A stretch of DNA of 64,000 bases from Antedon mediterranea. Taxonomy: Eukaryota > Echinodermata > Crinoidea > Comatulida > Antedonidae. The notes below the pieces were generated by a model. It did not search any database and was not told the origin of the DNA. It was given only the letters and a program-made list of their open reading frames with translations. The translations under genes were made by a program, and so were the position numbers. The DNA is taken from the NCBI RefSeq assembly GCF_964355755.1, contig NC_092672.1, positions 36,204,501-36,268,500 of the forward strand, given 5' to 3'. Positions 53,721 through 64,000 of the stretch are shown piece by piece (within the stretch, counting starts at the first letter, position 1; each line of letters starts with the position of its first letter).

Positions 53721-55645
53721 GTATAATTCAATAATTTATTTATTTTTTCTTGGTTTGAGGCTCTTGTTAACCATACTGGAAGAGATATAAGGCCACCATG
53801 TTTGTATACTTGGCCCCAAGATATCGAATAATTTTACAGTCACAATTTGATTCTCCGGTGGTCTAACCCCCACCTCTTAATTTCATTTTGGTTGTATTGT
53901 TGTAGAACACTATTGTATATCGTATATTACCAAATTTCTCATCGTTTATACATTTTTTTATTCTTTATTTGATATAGTTACTCCAGATAGGAAGAAGAGA
54001 TAGATAAGGAATGAATTGATGGTTGATTGGTAAGCCTGTAACGGCCACATGTCTTGAATGAAGGAAAAACGCCGCCTGTGAGATCATCAAGGATGTTCAT
54101 AAATTGTCATCTCACCCAAAACGCCACTTGCCTCTTCGAAGGAAGTGGAGTAACGTTTTTGATGATAATAATCGTTTTTTCAGTATTGTGACTGGTTGGT
54201 TCAGACATGTAGAATTCGGAATTTAGAAATGGTTAATATTAATAGTGGTACGATGATTTTCTTTCGAGTTGGGTCTGCCGTGTTTTCAGTCGTCTTGTTT
54301 ACCCTCAAGTGATTAACCAATTCGTGGTTTGAAATCTAGTCATCATAGAAATTATTAATTTGAATGAAGTTATTGCAAAAAAAAATGGTTTATTTTATCA
54401 AAAAGTACTATGCTTTATTTTGTAACATTGCAAAAATATTTCAAAATAAGTTATTTTATCAAATTAAAAATATATTTAATATATGGAATTTACATCCATT
54501 GGTGGAGTGGAATACTAAATCAGAAAATTGTGATATGGCCTATGAAACGTAAATATATCAAATAGTGATCCTAATATGGTTAATTTTATAAATTCACTGC
54601 CCTTAAATAATATTAGGGTTTGTTTTGAATAATTATCAAATACAGTAATATTATTAATAGGTACATGTGTATATATTTTGTGTGGGGTGTGTGCGTGTGT
54701 GTGATTTAAATCAAAGGGTCATTTTTTTGTTATTGGACAATAATATAATTAGTGGGGTAATTTGATAAATTTAATTTAGATATTTGAATCTGAAAAAAAA
54801 ATTTTAAACGATGAAGAACATAATAAATATTTTCAAAATTAAATTATTTAATATCAGAATAATTAAATAATATGAAAGTCAATTTTTAATCGGTTTAGTG
54901 TATTTTAAACAGGCAATTTATGTATTTGGTTAGAAAATAGAATATATTTTATTTACTTTTTTTCTTTAGTTAACTTTTGTTTAGAACTTCATAATTTACA
55001 ATATTTGTTGTTTATTTTATGAGTTTCTATCTTTATTATTTATTTAATAACATTTTATTAATTGTGTTAATTTTAAAAAACCAGTACAATACATCTTCAG
55101 AGTTACTTAAAGTCATTATTTATCTGTACTTAAATCATCAGTTTTAGCCGTTTTACATTATCTTGAAATTTTATTTAAATTCTTCAGAAACCATTGAACA
55201 TCTATCTTCTGTTAAACGCATAAATTACAGAAAAAGACTGTTTGATCTATAGCTACCCATCCGAGTACCACCTTAGTTGTACGACATTTGCACTGAAGTG
55301 TTGCCATTTGTCGAGGCAACATCCTCTTCCCAACCCCCTCTCTCCCCATTTTTATTTCACCATTCACCTCATATTGCAGTAAATACAACATGGTGCTTTA
55401 ATTCACTAAAGATTTCCAAAACCAAATTTTAGAAATGTTATAATGTAGTAAAAGATCACATTTAGTTTATTTTGTAATTTTCTAACAATAAAATATGTAA
55501 TTGTATTAGAGATTGAGTCTGTGATTCGTGTTGTTTTCCATTGAATATTTTTAAGGAGACATTTTGATGTGGTAGGTTGTATATAAATATAAGCTTCAGA
55601 ATCGGGTAACTTGTATAGTGTATTTTTTCTTTTCTCCTCCCTACC
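53721..55645. other. Intergenic sequence, nothing recognised
   Basis: Very A/T-rich. Short open frames only, with low-complexity translations. Around 54000-54160 base composition is more balanced, but I cannot assign a gene or element. Confidence 0.5.
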
Positions 55646-56085
55646 CATAATAATGTACACCTTATTCCAACCATGTTGGGTGTGGTTATGATAATGATAA
55701 TGTAAACCTTATTCCAACCATGTTGGGTGTGGTTTTGATAATGTACACCTTATTCCAACCATCATGGATGTGGTTAGGATAATGTACACCTTATTCTAAC
55801 CATGTTGGGTGTGGTTGTGATAATGTACACCTTATTCTAACCATGTTGGGTGTGGTTGTGATAATGTACATCTTTTTCCAACCATGTTGGGTGGGGTTTT
55901 GATAATGTACACCTTATTCCAACCATCATGGATGTGGTTATGATAATGTACACCTTATTCTAACCATGTTGGGTGTGGTTGTGATAATGTACACCTTTTT
56001 CCAACCATGTTGGGTGTGGTTATGATAATGTAAACCTTATTCCAACCATGTTGGGTGTGGTTTTGATAATGTAAACCTTCACTAA
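55646..56085. repeat. 41-bp tandem repeat, about eleven units
   Basis: Units of ATAATGTACACCTTATTCCA plus ACCATGTTGGGTGTGGTTTTG, with variants such as CATCATGGATGTGG recurring in the same order, suggesting block duplication. Each unit has the inverted pair CCAACCA/TGGGTGTGG. Confidence 0.9.
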
Positions 56086-56854
56086 AAACAAATATTGCAA
56101 TATATCAAATTATCATCCATAATTTCACACTTAAACATTTAATCCTCAATATAAGTTAGAAGAGCACTAGTTTCTTTATCATAGTTTAGTTATTTATTTG
56201 AAACATACAATGGGGAAAATGTCTTGAAATAAATATATAAAATTAGGTTTAAAATGTTCTTTATTAAATGTAATCTAGAAATGTTTCTTAAGTACATGTA
56301 CAGTGGCAGATTGTAAGGCCTAGGGGAGAAAAGAAGGGAAGGGACTATAAATTGTAAAATAATAATCTATAATAATCTTCTGTATGTTTGATAAATTTAG
56401 GAGGGGTTGTGCTTGTGTTGTAAGGCCCCCATTGGATCCACCTCTATGGTGTACAGTGGATTCGCCCTATGGTGTAAAGTGTCGAGGGAGTTTAAGCCAA
56501 CCCTAGCCTGCTGTCTACAAATCAGGATATTAAAGTGCCTAATATAACTTTTTTTTAATGTAGAATTACAGAAATATTAAAATGAGTACTAAACTAATAA
56601 ATATTATCTGATGTGCAGTAATTTTTGGTAAACAGAAGAGTACCGATTTACCAACAGTCGTTGGTGCGTCCGCATGTTGCCCACTTTCTAATAGATATTT
56701 CTAATTGTCCATTTTCTTAGGGTTTGTTCATTTCTCTAAACTGTAATGTGTAGGTGTTAATAAATTAACTTCTCAGCTTAAAAGCAATAACATTGTTCGT
56801 TGTTTTATTACAAATCTTTGGTTTTTAAGATTTCGTGTTGGTTTTTAGTACCTA

Positions 56855-57098
56855 CCTTACTTATCCTCTTCGGCCAAGTTTCCCTTAAGGCTACAAGATG
56901 CTCTCTCCAGTCAATTCTGTTTCTAGGTTCAACATTAGCTTCATTCCATGATCTCGAGTCTTTTTCTTTCTCCAATGTGCGCCCCCAGGTTGTTTTAAAA
57001 TGGTCGACCCAACCGATGCTTTCCTTCTGGCATCCACGAAAAGCATTCAGGATTCATTCTCTGAACATGCCCTAACTTCCACCACCTCATTTTCACTG
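56855..57098 (-). mobile_element. Decayed LINE fragment, RTE-like RT C-terminus
   Basis: On the minus strand the translation gives WKLGHVQRMNPECFSWMPEG, then KHRLGRP. After a frameshift near 57000 it continues KTTWGRTLEKEKDSRSW, DWREHLVALRETW. The order W-x-GHV-x-RM ... PEGK-x-x-GRP-x-x-TW ... R-x-x-W-R is the C-terminal signature of RTE-type LINE proteins. The frameshift and missing upstream domains make it a fossil. Confidence 0.75.
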
Positions 57099-57180
57099 AT
57101 TATTTTTAATTTGGCTTTTTCTAATTATTTCTCCACTAAATTAAATGTAAAAGTAAAGTTTCCTTGATGGATTTTAGCAG

Positions 57181-57306
57181 CAGATACGGATCCAGGGAGT
57201 CGTGCTACCCACTTGATAACTAAAACTATTTTGTGATCTAGTGGCAAAATATTAATGTTATATGTTAGCGCTGCTCTCCGTTTAAAAGTCCAGGATCCAC
57301 CCCTGT
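57181..57306. mobile_element. Possible short TIR element
   Basis: Left end CAGATACGGATCCAGGGA; the right end in reverse is CAGGGGTGGATCCTGGA. About 126 bp, no coding capacity. Ends of CAG...CTG type would fit a hAT-like MITE, but the repeats are imperfect. Confidence 0.45.
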
Positions 57307-57456
57307 GCTGATAGAATACAATGATTATCATTTTTATTTATTTTTTTATTAAGAATCATTTACAAAAAATACAAATCAAAACTTTTTAACTTTGGAACAA
57401 TAAAGCTATTTGTTGTTATTTTGTTTGTGGAAATTAATACAATTCAAAAAGGGTTT

Positions 57457-57530
57457 CTAGAAAACTAAGATCTAGAAAACTAAGACTATAAGATCTTAGT
57501 TTTCCAAGATCTTAGGTCTTAGTTTTCTAG
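57457..57530. repeat. Compound inverted repeat just downstream of the membrane-protein gene
   Basis: CTAGAAAACTAAGA occurs twice in a row and then inverted (TCTTAGTTTTC) twice, giving a 14-bp perfect outer stem. It lies about 170 bp beyond the stop codon of the minus-strand gene, so it may be in its 3'UTR. Confidence 0.65.
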
Positions 57531-57698
57531 GCACCCAATTCACAACTTTCTGTAGACTATACATATCAACAAAAGTATGTAACAAGCACATAAAAGGCTA
57601 GTACAACTGATTTGTTTACAAAATCTTTTTTACAATGTCTGATCTTTATCAATACATGTATTCTGGAATATTGTTGTGCCAACCTCGACATCATCATT

Positions 57699-59825
57699 TT
57701 AATCAAAATCTTCTTTCATAAACGACTCGATATCTCGTCTAATCATATGATGCATAACGGCCTCCTGAGTGCGGTTTGCTTGTTTGGATTCAAGTATGGA
57801 ATAAAAAAACGGAAAAATGCAAACAGTTGCTGCAGATGCGAACAGGCTCTGGACAATCGACAACTTCTGAAATTGATTAACCATGATTAGAGTAGAAAAG
57901 CCAAGGTACAATGTCATTAAATAAACAAATACCTTGATGACCCTTGACATTATTTCAACAGAGAAGGGTTTGTACCTCTGTGTAATATACTCGAAAATAT
58001 CTTGCCGAATAGACAAAAAGTTATGCGAGTTGAGGATCACGGCTGGTGGTGGGTTTAAAGTCATGCTCCGGTTAAATAAAGGAAACGATTGGCTCGTACA
58101 GATCACATGTGAATTTGAATGAACGAGATTTCGATTCGGATGATCTATATTTTGGTTTTTTTCGATACCTTTATTTTCTTTGGTAATTTTTTCCGCGGTG
58201 TTTAAAACGTTCCATAAAAGGTCTGAATACTGCTGTGTGTAACTGTTGATCATTGTTAAAATGTAAGCGAAAATTCCAATAGCATACACGTAAATCCTAC
58301 TTAGCGCGCCTGCGTATATGACGATACCGGTGAACGTGTAACCAATAATTTCAATAATGTACAACAAAATCGTGATGCATTTACCCAACAAGATAACTTC
58401 TACAAAAATAAAAAGCACCCAGAGCAGCATCAGCTGTAGAGATTTTGAAATTTGCGTACTTGTTAGCCAGACGTGGAACATACGCATGAAACAATACAGA
58501 AATGGAATACAGTTCAACGCAACAATGAGTAAAAAACCGGCACAGTACGGAACAAAACATGTTACGATAATCAATATAGACCAATGTTTTCCAAGCTTGA
58601 TGGTAAAAAACCGGTAGAATAACTGAATTCCGTGGTATCCTGATTTCCAAAGTTCAATCCTAACCAGCATCTCTGCTCGGGCCTGGAGAACATAGAGGAA
58701 CCGTTTCATGCCTGAATACGAATCATTCGGAATTTTTAAAGCTTCGGGGAGATCAAACAAATCTAAAGATATTCTTGTGCGATCATGAGAATCTTCTATA
58801 AAGATTCGCTCGAACCAATCACTCTTGTGGTGTAATGTGTACAACATGCCTACCACAAATATGGTGAAGATGGTGTTTGATATAACGTACCATACAATGC
58901 AGTGAACGGTTGTTTTTCCATTTTCCAATACTGCCTCCCATCTCAAATAAAAGTCCTCTTTATCTGTTGTAAACGCTATAGTATATGGAAGAAATTGTAG
59001 AAAAATGAATAAGAACAGGTAAAATAAACAGCGAGTTATATACACATAGTTATTTGAGTTCCCTTTAAAGAGTAGCCAATATTTCGGTCCTGTCGGTATG
59101 TCTGTTAGCAAACTTAAATACTTGATCTGTTTTCCCTGGTAGATTTTACTCTCGGGATGCGAGCGCAAGACGTATTTCAGCAATAATGGGAAATAGAACG
59201 ATACTATGAAAGCGAGTAGTGTAATCGTCTTCATCCAAGGACGTGAAGATCGCGAAGATCGTGATTTAGTGAGAGAATTATCTGAATTATGGTTCCAACA
59301 TTCGTAAAGCATGCTGCCTTGAAGTATGTTATAATACGTGAACATGGTGTTCACTAAATCGTGTTTTTCCAGACAAACCTCAGAGGTGCTTAGTATCGGT
59401 TCGTCAGATGTTTCTAACAACGCTTTTGCAATAAGAGTGAGTTTTACCGCATCGTCTGCCATTCTAAAACAATCCGAATCTTGCGGAAAACTCGCATTCA
59501 GTCTAACCGTTTCCATCCTGAGGCTGAGTGTCCCCAGGGACAGCGAAGGGAAGTCAAACGGTAGACTTAGAAGGAACTTTCCCTTGCTTCCCACGACCCA
59601 AACCCAGTGATACGCATCCACGACATCAGAATCGTTCTGTAAATTAATCTTTTCGGCAAAGTTCAATTTAACTCGCATAAATGTTTTACGGTTTTCGACA
59701 GCTTGCGTCAGTCTTTCTGGTTCGTAGATCTTGATGTGGCAACTTGGAATGGGTACGTGTATTGTTGATCCAAGATGGAAGGTTACCATAGAAACCAATA
59801 ACCAGGTGATACCGTTGCACAACAT
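57699..59825 (-). CDS. Multi-pass membrane protein of unrecognised family (paralog 1), complete
   Basis: A single large exon, 708 aa from the ATG at 59825. A longer frame starts at 59870, but a strong acceptor (TTTTTCCCCCAG) at 59845 makes 59825 the first usable ATG. The signal peptide is about residues 1-24. An extracellular or luminal domain follows (about 25-195) with Cys 29, 119, 151 and 176 and N-glycosylation sequons. Then come about eight hydrophobic segments (about 199-220, 262-286, 309-331, 415-446, 464-497, 499-527, 629-650, 656-678), with a hydrophilic loop at 535-620 and a short acidic tail. Conserved with the paralog at 62617: LPFDF, SLGTL, LLQGS, YECW, TDIP, LKIPNDSYSG. I do not recognise the family. 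The layout (N-terminal domain plus multi-pass channel- or receptor-like part) is only suggestive. The intronless coding region might indicate a retrogene-derived or expanded family. Confidence 0.92.
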   Translation of the reverse strand: MLCNGITWLLVSMVTFHLGSTIHVPIPSCHIKIYEPERLTQAVENRKTFMRVKLNFAEKINLQNDSDVVDAYHWVWVVGSKGKFLLSLPFDFPSLSLGTLSLRMETVRLNASFPQDSDCFRMADDAVKLTLIAKALLETSDEPILSTSEVCLEKHDLVNTMFTYYNILQGSMLYECWNHNSDNSLTKSRSSRSSRPWMKTITLLAFIVSFYFPLLLKYVLRSHPESKIYQGKQIKYLSLLTDIPTGPKYWLLFKGNSNNYVYITRCLFYLFLFIFLQFLPYTIAFTTDKEDFYLRWEAVLENGKTTVHCIVWYVISNTIFTIFVVGMLYTLHHKSDWFERIFIEDSHDRTRISLDLFDLPEALKIPNDSYSGMKRFLYVLQARAEMLVRIELWKSGYHGIQLFYRFFTIKLGKHWSILIIVTCFVPYCAGFLLIVALNCIPFLYCFMRMFHVWLTSTQISKSLQLMLLWVLFIFVEVILLGKCITILLYIIEIIGYTFTGIVIYAGALSRIYVYAIGIFAYILTMINSYTQQYSDLLWNVLNTAEKITKENKGIEKNQNIDHPNRNLVHSNSHVICTSQSFPLFNRSMTLNPPPAVILNSHNFLSIRQDIFEYITQRYKPFSVEIMSRVIKVFVYLMTLYLGFSTLIMVNQFQKLSIVQSLFASAATVCIFPFFYSILESKQANRTQEAVMHHMIRRDIESFMKEDFD

Positions 59826-59844
59826 TGTGTTTATTGTTGTAAAC

Positions 59845-60330
59845 CTGGGGGAAAAATAGAAATATTTCAAGTGTTATTGTAGCTTTGGAAGGCCGGCCCA
59901 GGTCCCCACGCTAAATGTATAAACATTATAGAGAGGGCATCACAGTTCAGCACTTCTGTTTACTTTTTTTACTTTCAAAATCATGGATCCTTCATTTCTT
60001 AATGTTTGAATGTTTGTATATGAGTGACTCACTCCTTTGTTGAGTTCTGAGGTTGACCCCTTAAAGGGGGTCCTACTTTGTATTTGTAAATTGTACAATG
60101 AATATATAATACTGTTAAGTAGATCTTAAACTACTTGTCATGTTTAAGTAACTGTTTACAGCTATAATATATAAGTATATACTATATAATAATAAGTACT
60201 GTATTAAATTTTGTCCTAAAGTAAAAACTGAAACTTTAAAAAAAAGAATAATATTGTGATCATATACAGTATCACAAGGTCACGTGTTCTAATATATATG
60301 TCATATTATAATTATTATTTGAAACCTTAC
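59845..60330 (-). other. Predicted 5'UTR intron of paralog 1
   Basis: Minus-strand donor CCAG/GTAAGG at 60331/60330 and acceptor TTTTTCCCCCAG at 59845, 19 nt before the ATG. Paralog 2 has the same arrangement (acceptor at 62600, 16 nt before its ATG). A promoter should lie above about 60400. Confidence 0.5.
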
Positions 60331-60857
60331 CTGGATAGTTTTTTTGTTACCTTGCGGTAGTTAGCTCTCTGGATAGCTAGCTACAGACAGACACAAAGCG
60401 TGGTAGTTGGTGTATTACTGTTTTTTTAATTTAGTGGAGTTGGATCTCTCTGGTACAAAGAGCTCATTCAGGAAGTTTGGATTTCCTTCCTGAAGAATAA
60501 AAGAAAAATATTTTGCTCAGTTATTGTTTTCATTTTAAGATTCTCAACACATGTTTGTAGGGTAAGAAACAAACTTTTTTATTTTTAATCCATCTAACTT
60601 TGCTGTCATTTTTAACCCCAGATTCATACTCACTGAGATTTTATTATTTAATTTATGCCTCCGTCAAAAGCATTTGCTTGATTTATGTTTGTAGACTTAT
60701 GTCTTTTTAAAAATAGAAATAGTCATCTGCTATGAATGCAATGTTCTATTATGTGTCTCTAATTACAGTATATTCTAACATATGTAACTTGATACTCATT
60801 TCCTCGCTGGTATGACCAGGCTAACTATGGAACTATAATATAATATTATATATTATA

Positions 60858-61382
60858 TCGTGAGGTAATTTCCCGATTGATCGTAATCAAAACGGTACTG
60901 GGTATGGTCTACTAGTTTTTCTGCTCCCAACCAGTACATCCATTCATAGAAGCTTTGATGAAGTAAGCCTACCTGGTGGTAACCATAGAACGGTTCCGAG
61001 ATAACGACTACCGTATACTTCGGCTTTAGTCGGTAGAAGATGAAAAAATTGTTAGAGATAGAGTATACGATGTTTGATTATGTGTAGATGTGTGATTTGT
61101 TCTTTTACTCAAATGATATTATTTATTTAATCCATTTTTTATATCAATTAATTAAATTATCGTAGATTGTATATTATGCGATAAATATTATTTAATAATT
61201 TGTTTTGATATATTTTTATTGTTATTTTTATTATTATATTAAAAAAGATATCTGTTAGTATAAATTAAAAAATATAGATATAAGGAAGAAAAGCAAAGAG
61301 ATTATGGAGCGGCTGTACCAGAATAACGTAGACCATACCCAGTACCGTTTTGATTACGATCAATCGGGAAATTACCTCACGA
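60858..61382. mobile_element. 525-bp element with perfect 55-bp inverted ends
   Basis: 60858-60912 and 61328-61382 are exact reverse complements by my reading (start CGTGAGGTAATTTCCCGATT, end inward GGTATGGTCTAC). Weaker pairing extends inward (CTGCTCCCA against the 61300 region). The A/T-rich interior has no reading frame. No convincing target duplication. It lies between the 5' ends of the two divergent membrane-protein genes. Confidence 0.8.
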
Positions 61383-62600
61383 AATCATGGGCTAACTAAC
61401 TACCTTACACCAGCAGTCCTCTTGAATTTATCACAGAGATAAAAACACAAACATTTATATAAAGTGATGACATATCTGTTTGTGACTGTGTAGTGTATAG
61501 TAGTGAACTTCCTATTTATGTTTTTATGTATATGGCTCATACAGCATCCATCATGCTCAAACAAAGGAAAATGTTCTCATTTCTCTAAAATACCATGTGC
61601 TTTTCTTTGTATTTACCTATTTTTTCTATGATATTTAGAAACAATTCATACTATACCTTATATAAGCACTACTGTGAATCAACATTCTTCTGTCTGCTGT
61701 ACAAATGTGTAAACTGATGTGGACTAAAAAACAGAACCATCCTCATTGGATGGAAACAATACTCCACTCTACCACCAGTCTACTTAGTTGTCATGGCAAC
61801 AATCACTTTGACCTCAATGTGTACCTTGTACATCCTTACACCAATTAAAAGTACCATATGTTTTGGAATAATGTAGTATAAAAGATAAGGGCCATTATTA
61901 AACCACCTTAGTTGTTGAGGTGATCCCTGTCGAAAACTTTAATTTGACAAGACTATCCCTAAGACTTCCTCAAATGGGATAGGCCAAATTAGATCATACA
62001 CCTCATAATAACATTCCCATAGTCTGTATATTATTCATTCATGCAAGAAGCACACAAAGTAAATTGGTGACTTTATTTATCTGTAGGTAGAAAGTTGATG
62101 TTGCTACAAGCTTAGGTAGAAGGTTATTGAATGATCTCCAATCACAGTTAAACAGTTTACAAACTTGGATGTCATGGTTGTAAGTCTGTTTACAGTCATC
62201 CCGTACTTAATACATTTAAAGCGCATATAAGTTAACTTTGTTTGACTTTTTGGTAAGTGTATTCATTTTTTAAATATTCATAGGTTCAGACATAACCAGG
62301 CCAGTTGCTGGCTGTGAAGATTTGCAGTAGAAAAACTGGGCTTTTCCCTTAGTACTCTCGCCACTGAATGTAAGAAGAATGAATGAAGCCAGGATTAATT
62401 TTATGGGATAATTTCATGGGATACTCCATGGATAATTACATGGGATAATTAGGCCTACATAGGATATATTATATAATACTAGTATGTGCATGGAGGTATA
62501 TACCTCCATGGTATGTGTAACTGGAAAGTTTTATTGAATGCTAGATACAAATAGTACTTCCACGAGGTTAAAAAAAAAATTATTGAGGTTTTTCTTTCAG
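61383..62600. other. Upstream region of paralog 2
   Basis: Must contain the 5' exon and promoter of the plus-strand paralog, because a strong acceptor (TTTTTCTTTCAG) ends at 62600. I cannot place the donor. Small palindromes (ATATACCTCCATGG at about 62500) and otherwise nothing recognised. Confidence 0.4.
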
Positions 62601-62616
62601 TCTTTACGCATTGATC

Positions 62617-64000
62617 ATGACACGCTCTAGGAGAATCTTACTTCTTGTGGCAGCCATGTGTATTGTGACGTCATCCAGAGACATCTCTGCAAGGATCCAA
62701 TCCGATAACACTACCTGTCTACTGGAGATGGATGGCACAGATGTCTTGCAAGAACTCTTGGAAGGTGATGCTGTTTTTATCAACATAAAATTGTTATCTT
62801 TTGTTGATGCTTCTGATTCTGTTGGAATGGATTTTTACGAAAATACAACAGTGATTGACGTCAACCACTGGGTTGTGGCTGTCGGGAAAATCGGTGAACT
62901 CCTTTCGACATTTCCTTTTGATTTTGAATACCTGTCACTTGGAACTCTAACTCCTGGTGTGGAACACATCTCCTTAAACGTCACATCAATACCCGAGTGT
63001 TTCTTTGATGTTGACAACGAGGACAAATTAAACATTATTGCAAAATCTTTGCTACAACTCGAAAGCGATGAAAATGTGAAACAAGACGTTTGCATTGAGC
63101 GGCAGCTAACACGCGATAATTTCAGCGTATCAGGTGTTTACGGAGTGCCTGCCTGTTATTACACTCTTCTTCAGGGCAGTACATACTTTGAATGCTGGCA
63201 AATATCAGGAGAAGATAGTTCAGTGGAACTTAGTAATTTCGTGACGCATTTCTGGCTGGACACCTTTTTCTGGATTAGTGTAGTATTCACTTTTTATTTT
63301 AACTTGTTCTTCGTCTCCTTTTTTTGTCGTGTGAAACCAATGGTTGATAACGAAAAACAATACTTGAGCATACGAACTGATCTACCAATGGGTTTTAAGT
63401 ATTTGATGTTTTATAAGGGAAATCAATATACTTTTGTTTTTGTTTCACGTTGGCTTGTACTATTGGTTCTTGTCGCTTTCTTACAATACATACCTTACAT
63501 CATTGCACATGTCTCTGACAGCGATAATTTCACACGTCGTTGGGCAGCGATTTTTAACAATGAAGTGATTCAAGAGAGTACATTTTGGGGTTGGAATATT
63601 TATGTAAATTTGGTGTATTTTATTTTTGGGGTTATTCTGATGATAACCTGGTTGAACTGTCAAAACTGGTTTGAAACTAAGTACATTGAGTCAATAATGC
63701 GAGATCATTTTTTTCTGGAAGAGTTCAATCTCGCGCCAGATTTGAAAATTCCAAAAGATAATTACAGTGGCCTGTATAGATTTTTATTTGTCGTGAAGGA
63801 GAGGACAAAGATGGCCGTATCGATTTCTCATTGGAAGCACGGGTTGAAGGGGTTTTGGAAGTCTTTGTCGTTCATAAACAACAAGGTACTACAGTATACC
63901 GTGGCAGCAATTCTCGTTGTACCGTTCCTATGTATCTACACCATTGGCACTGCAGTTAATTCTATCCCGTTGTTTTATTGCATGTTACGTTTCTTCCAAA
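62617..64000 (+). CDS. Multi-pass membrane protein of unrecognised family (paralog 2), 3' end outside window
   Basis: ATG at 62617 follows an acceptor at 62600. The frame stays open for 461 codons to the window end. The signal peptide is about residues 1-20 (RRILLLVAAMCIVTSS). The luminal domain matches paralog 1 in order: a first Cys (TTCLLEM), DVNHWVVAVG, FPFDF, SLGTL, ECFFD, VCIER, LLQGS and FECW. Hydrophobic segments then lie at about the same places, with SIRTDLPMGFKY and LKIPKDNYSGLYRFL between them. Divergent from paralog 1 but clearly homologous along the visible length. Head-to-head orientation indicates local inverted duplication. Function unknown. Confidence 0.92.
   Translation, partial: MTRSRRILLLVAAMCIVTSSRDISARIQSDNTTCLLEMDGTDVLQELLEGDAVFINIKLLSFVDASDSVGMDFYENTTVIDVNHWVVAVGKIGELLSTFPFDFEYLSLGTLTPGVEHISLNVTSIPECFFDVDNEDKLNIIAKSLLQLESDENVKQDVCIERQLTRDNFSVSGVYGVPACYYTLLQGSTYFECWQISGEDSSVELSNFVTHFWLDTFFWISVVFTFYFNLFFVSFFCRVKPMVDNEKQYLSIRTDLPMGFKYLMFYKGNQYTFVFVSRWLVLLVLVAFLQYIPYIIAHVSDSDNFTRRWAAIFNNEVIQESTFWGWNIYVNLVYFIFGVILMITWLNCQNWFETKYIESIMRDHFFLEEFNLAPDLKIPKDNYSGLYRFLFVVKERTKMAVSISHWKHGLKGFWKSLSFINNKVLQYTVAAILVVPFLCIYTIGTAVNSIPLFYCMLRFFQ

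Noticed and set aside
54000-54160. Segment with more balanced base composition, possibly a LINE or gene remnant
   Set aside because: Translation (EIIKDVHKLSSHPKRHLPL) is vaguely like LINE protein tails but lacks enough conserved positions to call.
58357-58650. Short open frames in other phases over paralog 1
   Set aside because: Shadows of the 708-residue frame.
59826-59870. Upstream ATG at 59870 for paralog 1
   Set aside because: It lies in the predicted 5'UTR intron; the ATG at 59825 is followed by a proper signal peptide.

Overview
This window is a piece of AT-rich animal nuclear DNA with spliced genes. Exons follow GT-AG rules, introns are long and crowded with repeats, and protein matches are to metazoan families. 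The gene content (MED15, SERCA), the invertebrate-type SERCA and the mix of MITEs, SINEs and LINE tails suggest a marine invertebrate deuterostome. An echinoderm is my best guess, but the sequence does not prove it.

Layout: (1) 1-9349, plus strand: the 3' eleven coding exons of MED15, a Mediator tail subunit; the 5' end lies outside the window. (2) 10596-14180, minus strand: a complete six-exon gene for a secreted DUF3105/TP53I13-like protein, convergent with MED15. (3) 16780-49187, plus strand: a complete 23-exon SERCA Ca2+-ATPase gene of 1021 aa, divergent from gene 2. It contains a textbook U12-type AT-AC intron. (4) 49188-57698: no confident gene, several tandem arrays, one weak minus-strand exon candidate and a decayed LINE. 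(5) 57699-59825 (minus) and 62617-64000+ (plus): two head-to-head paralogs of a multi-pass membrane protein family that I do not recognise. Both have a large intronless coding exon preceded by a 5'UTR intron; the second runs off the window.

Repeats dominate the non-coding sequence. One hairpin MITE family (called MITE-A here) has over 20 copies between 2.3 and 44.2 kb and none in the last 19 kb. Some copies have grown internal 21-bp tandem arrays, and two are split by other insertions, one of them a 5S-rRNA-derived SINE. Other elements are a tRNA-derived SINE, pogo/Tigger-like TIR elements, L2/CR1-like and RTE-like LINE remnants, and a perfect 88-bp-arm palindrome whose arms carry a hammerhead-ribozyme-like core of the kind seen in Penelope-like elements.

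The genes do not form an operon or a shared pathway. The most novel items are the unrecognised membrane-protein pair, the hammerhead-bearing palindrome, the U12 intron in SERCA, and a possible ancestral SERCA2a/2b-type internal splice donor in the last SERCA exon.
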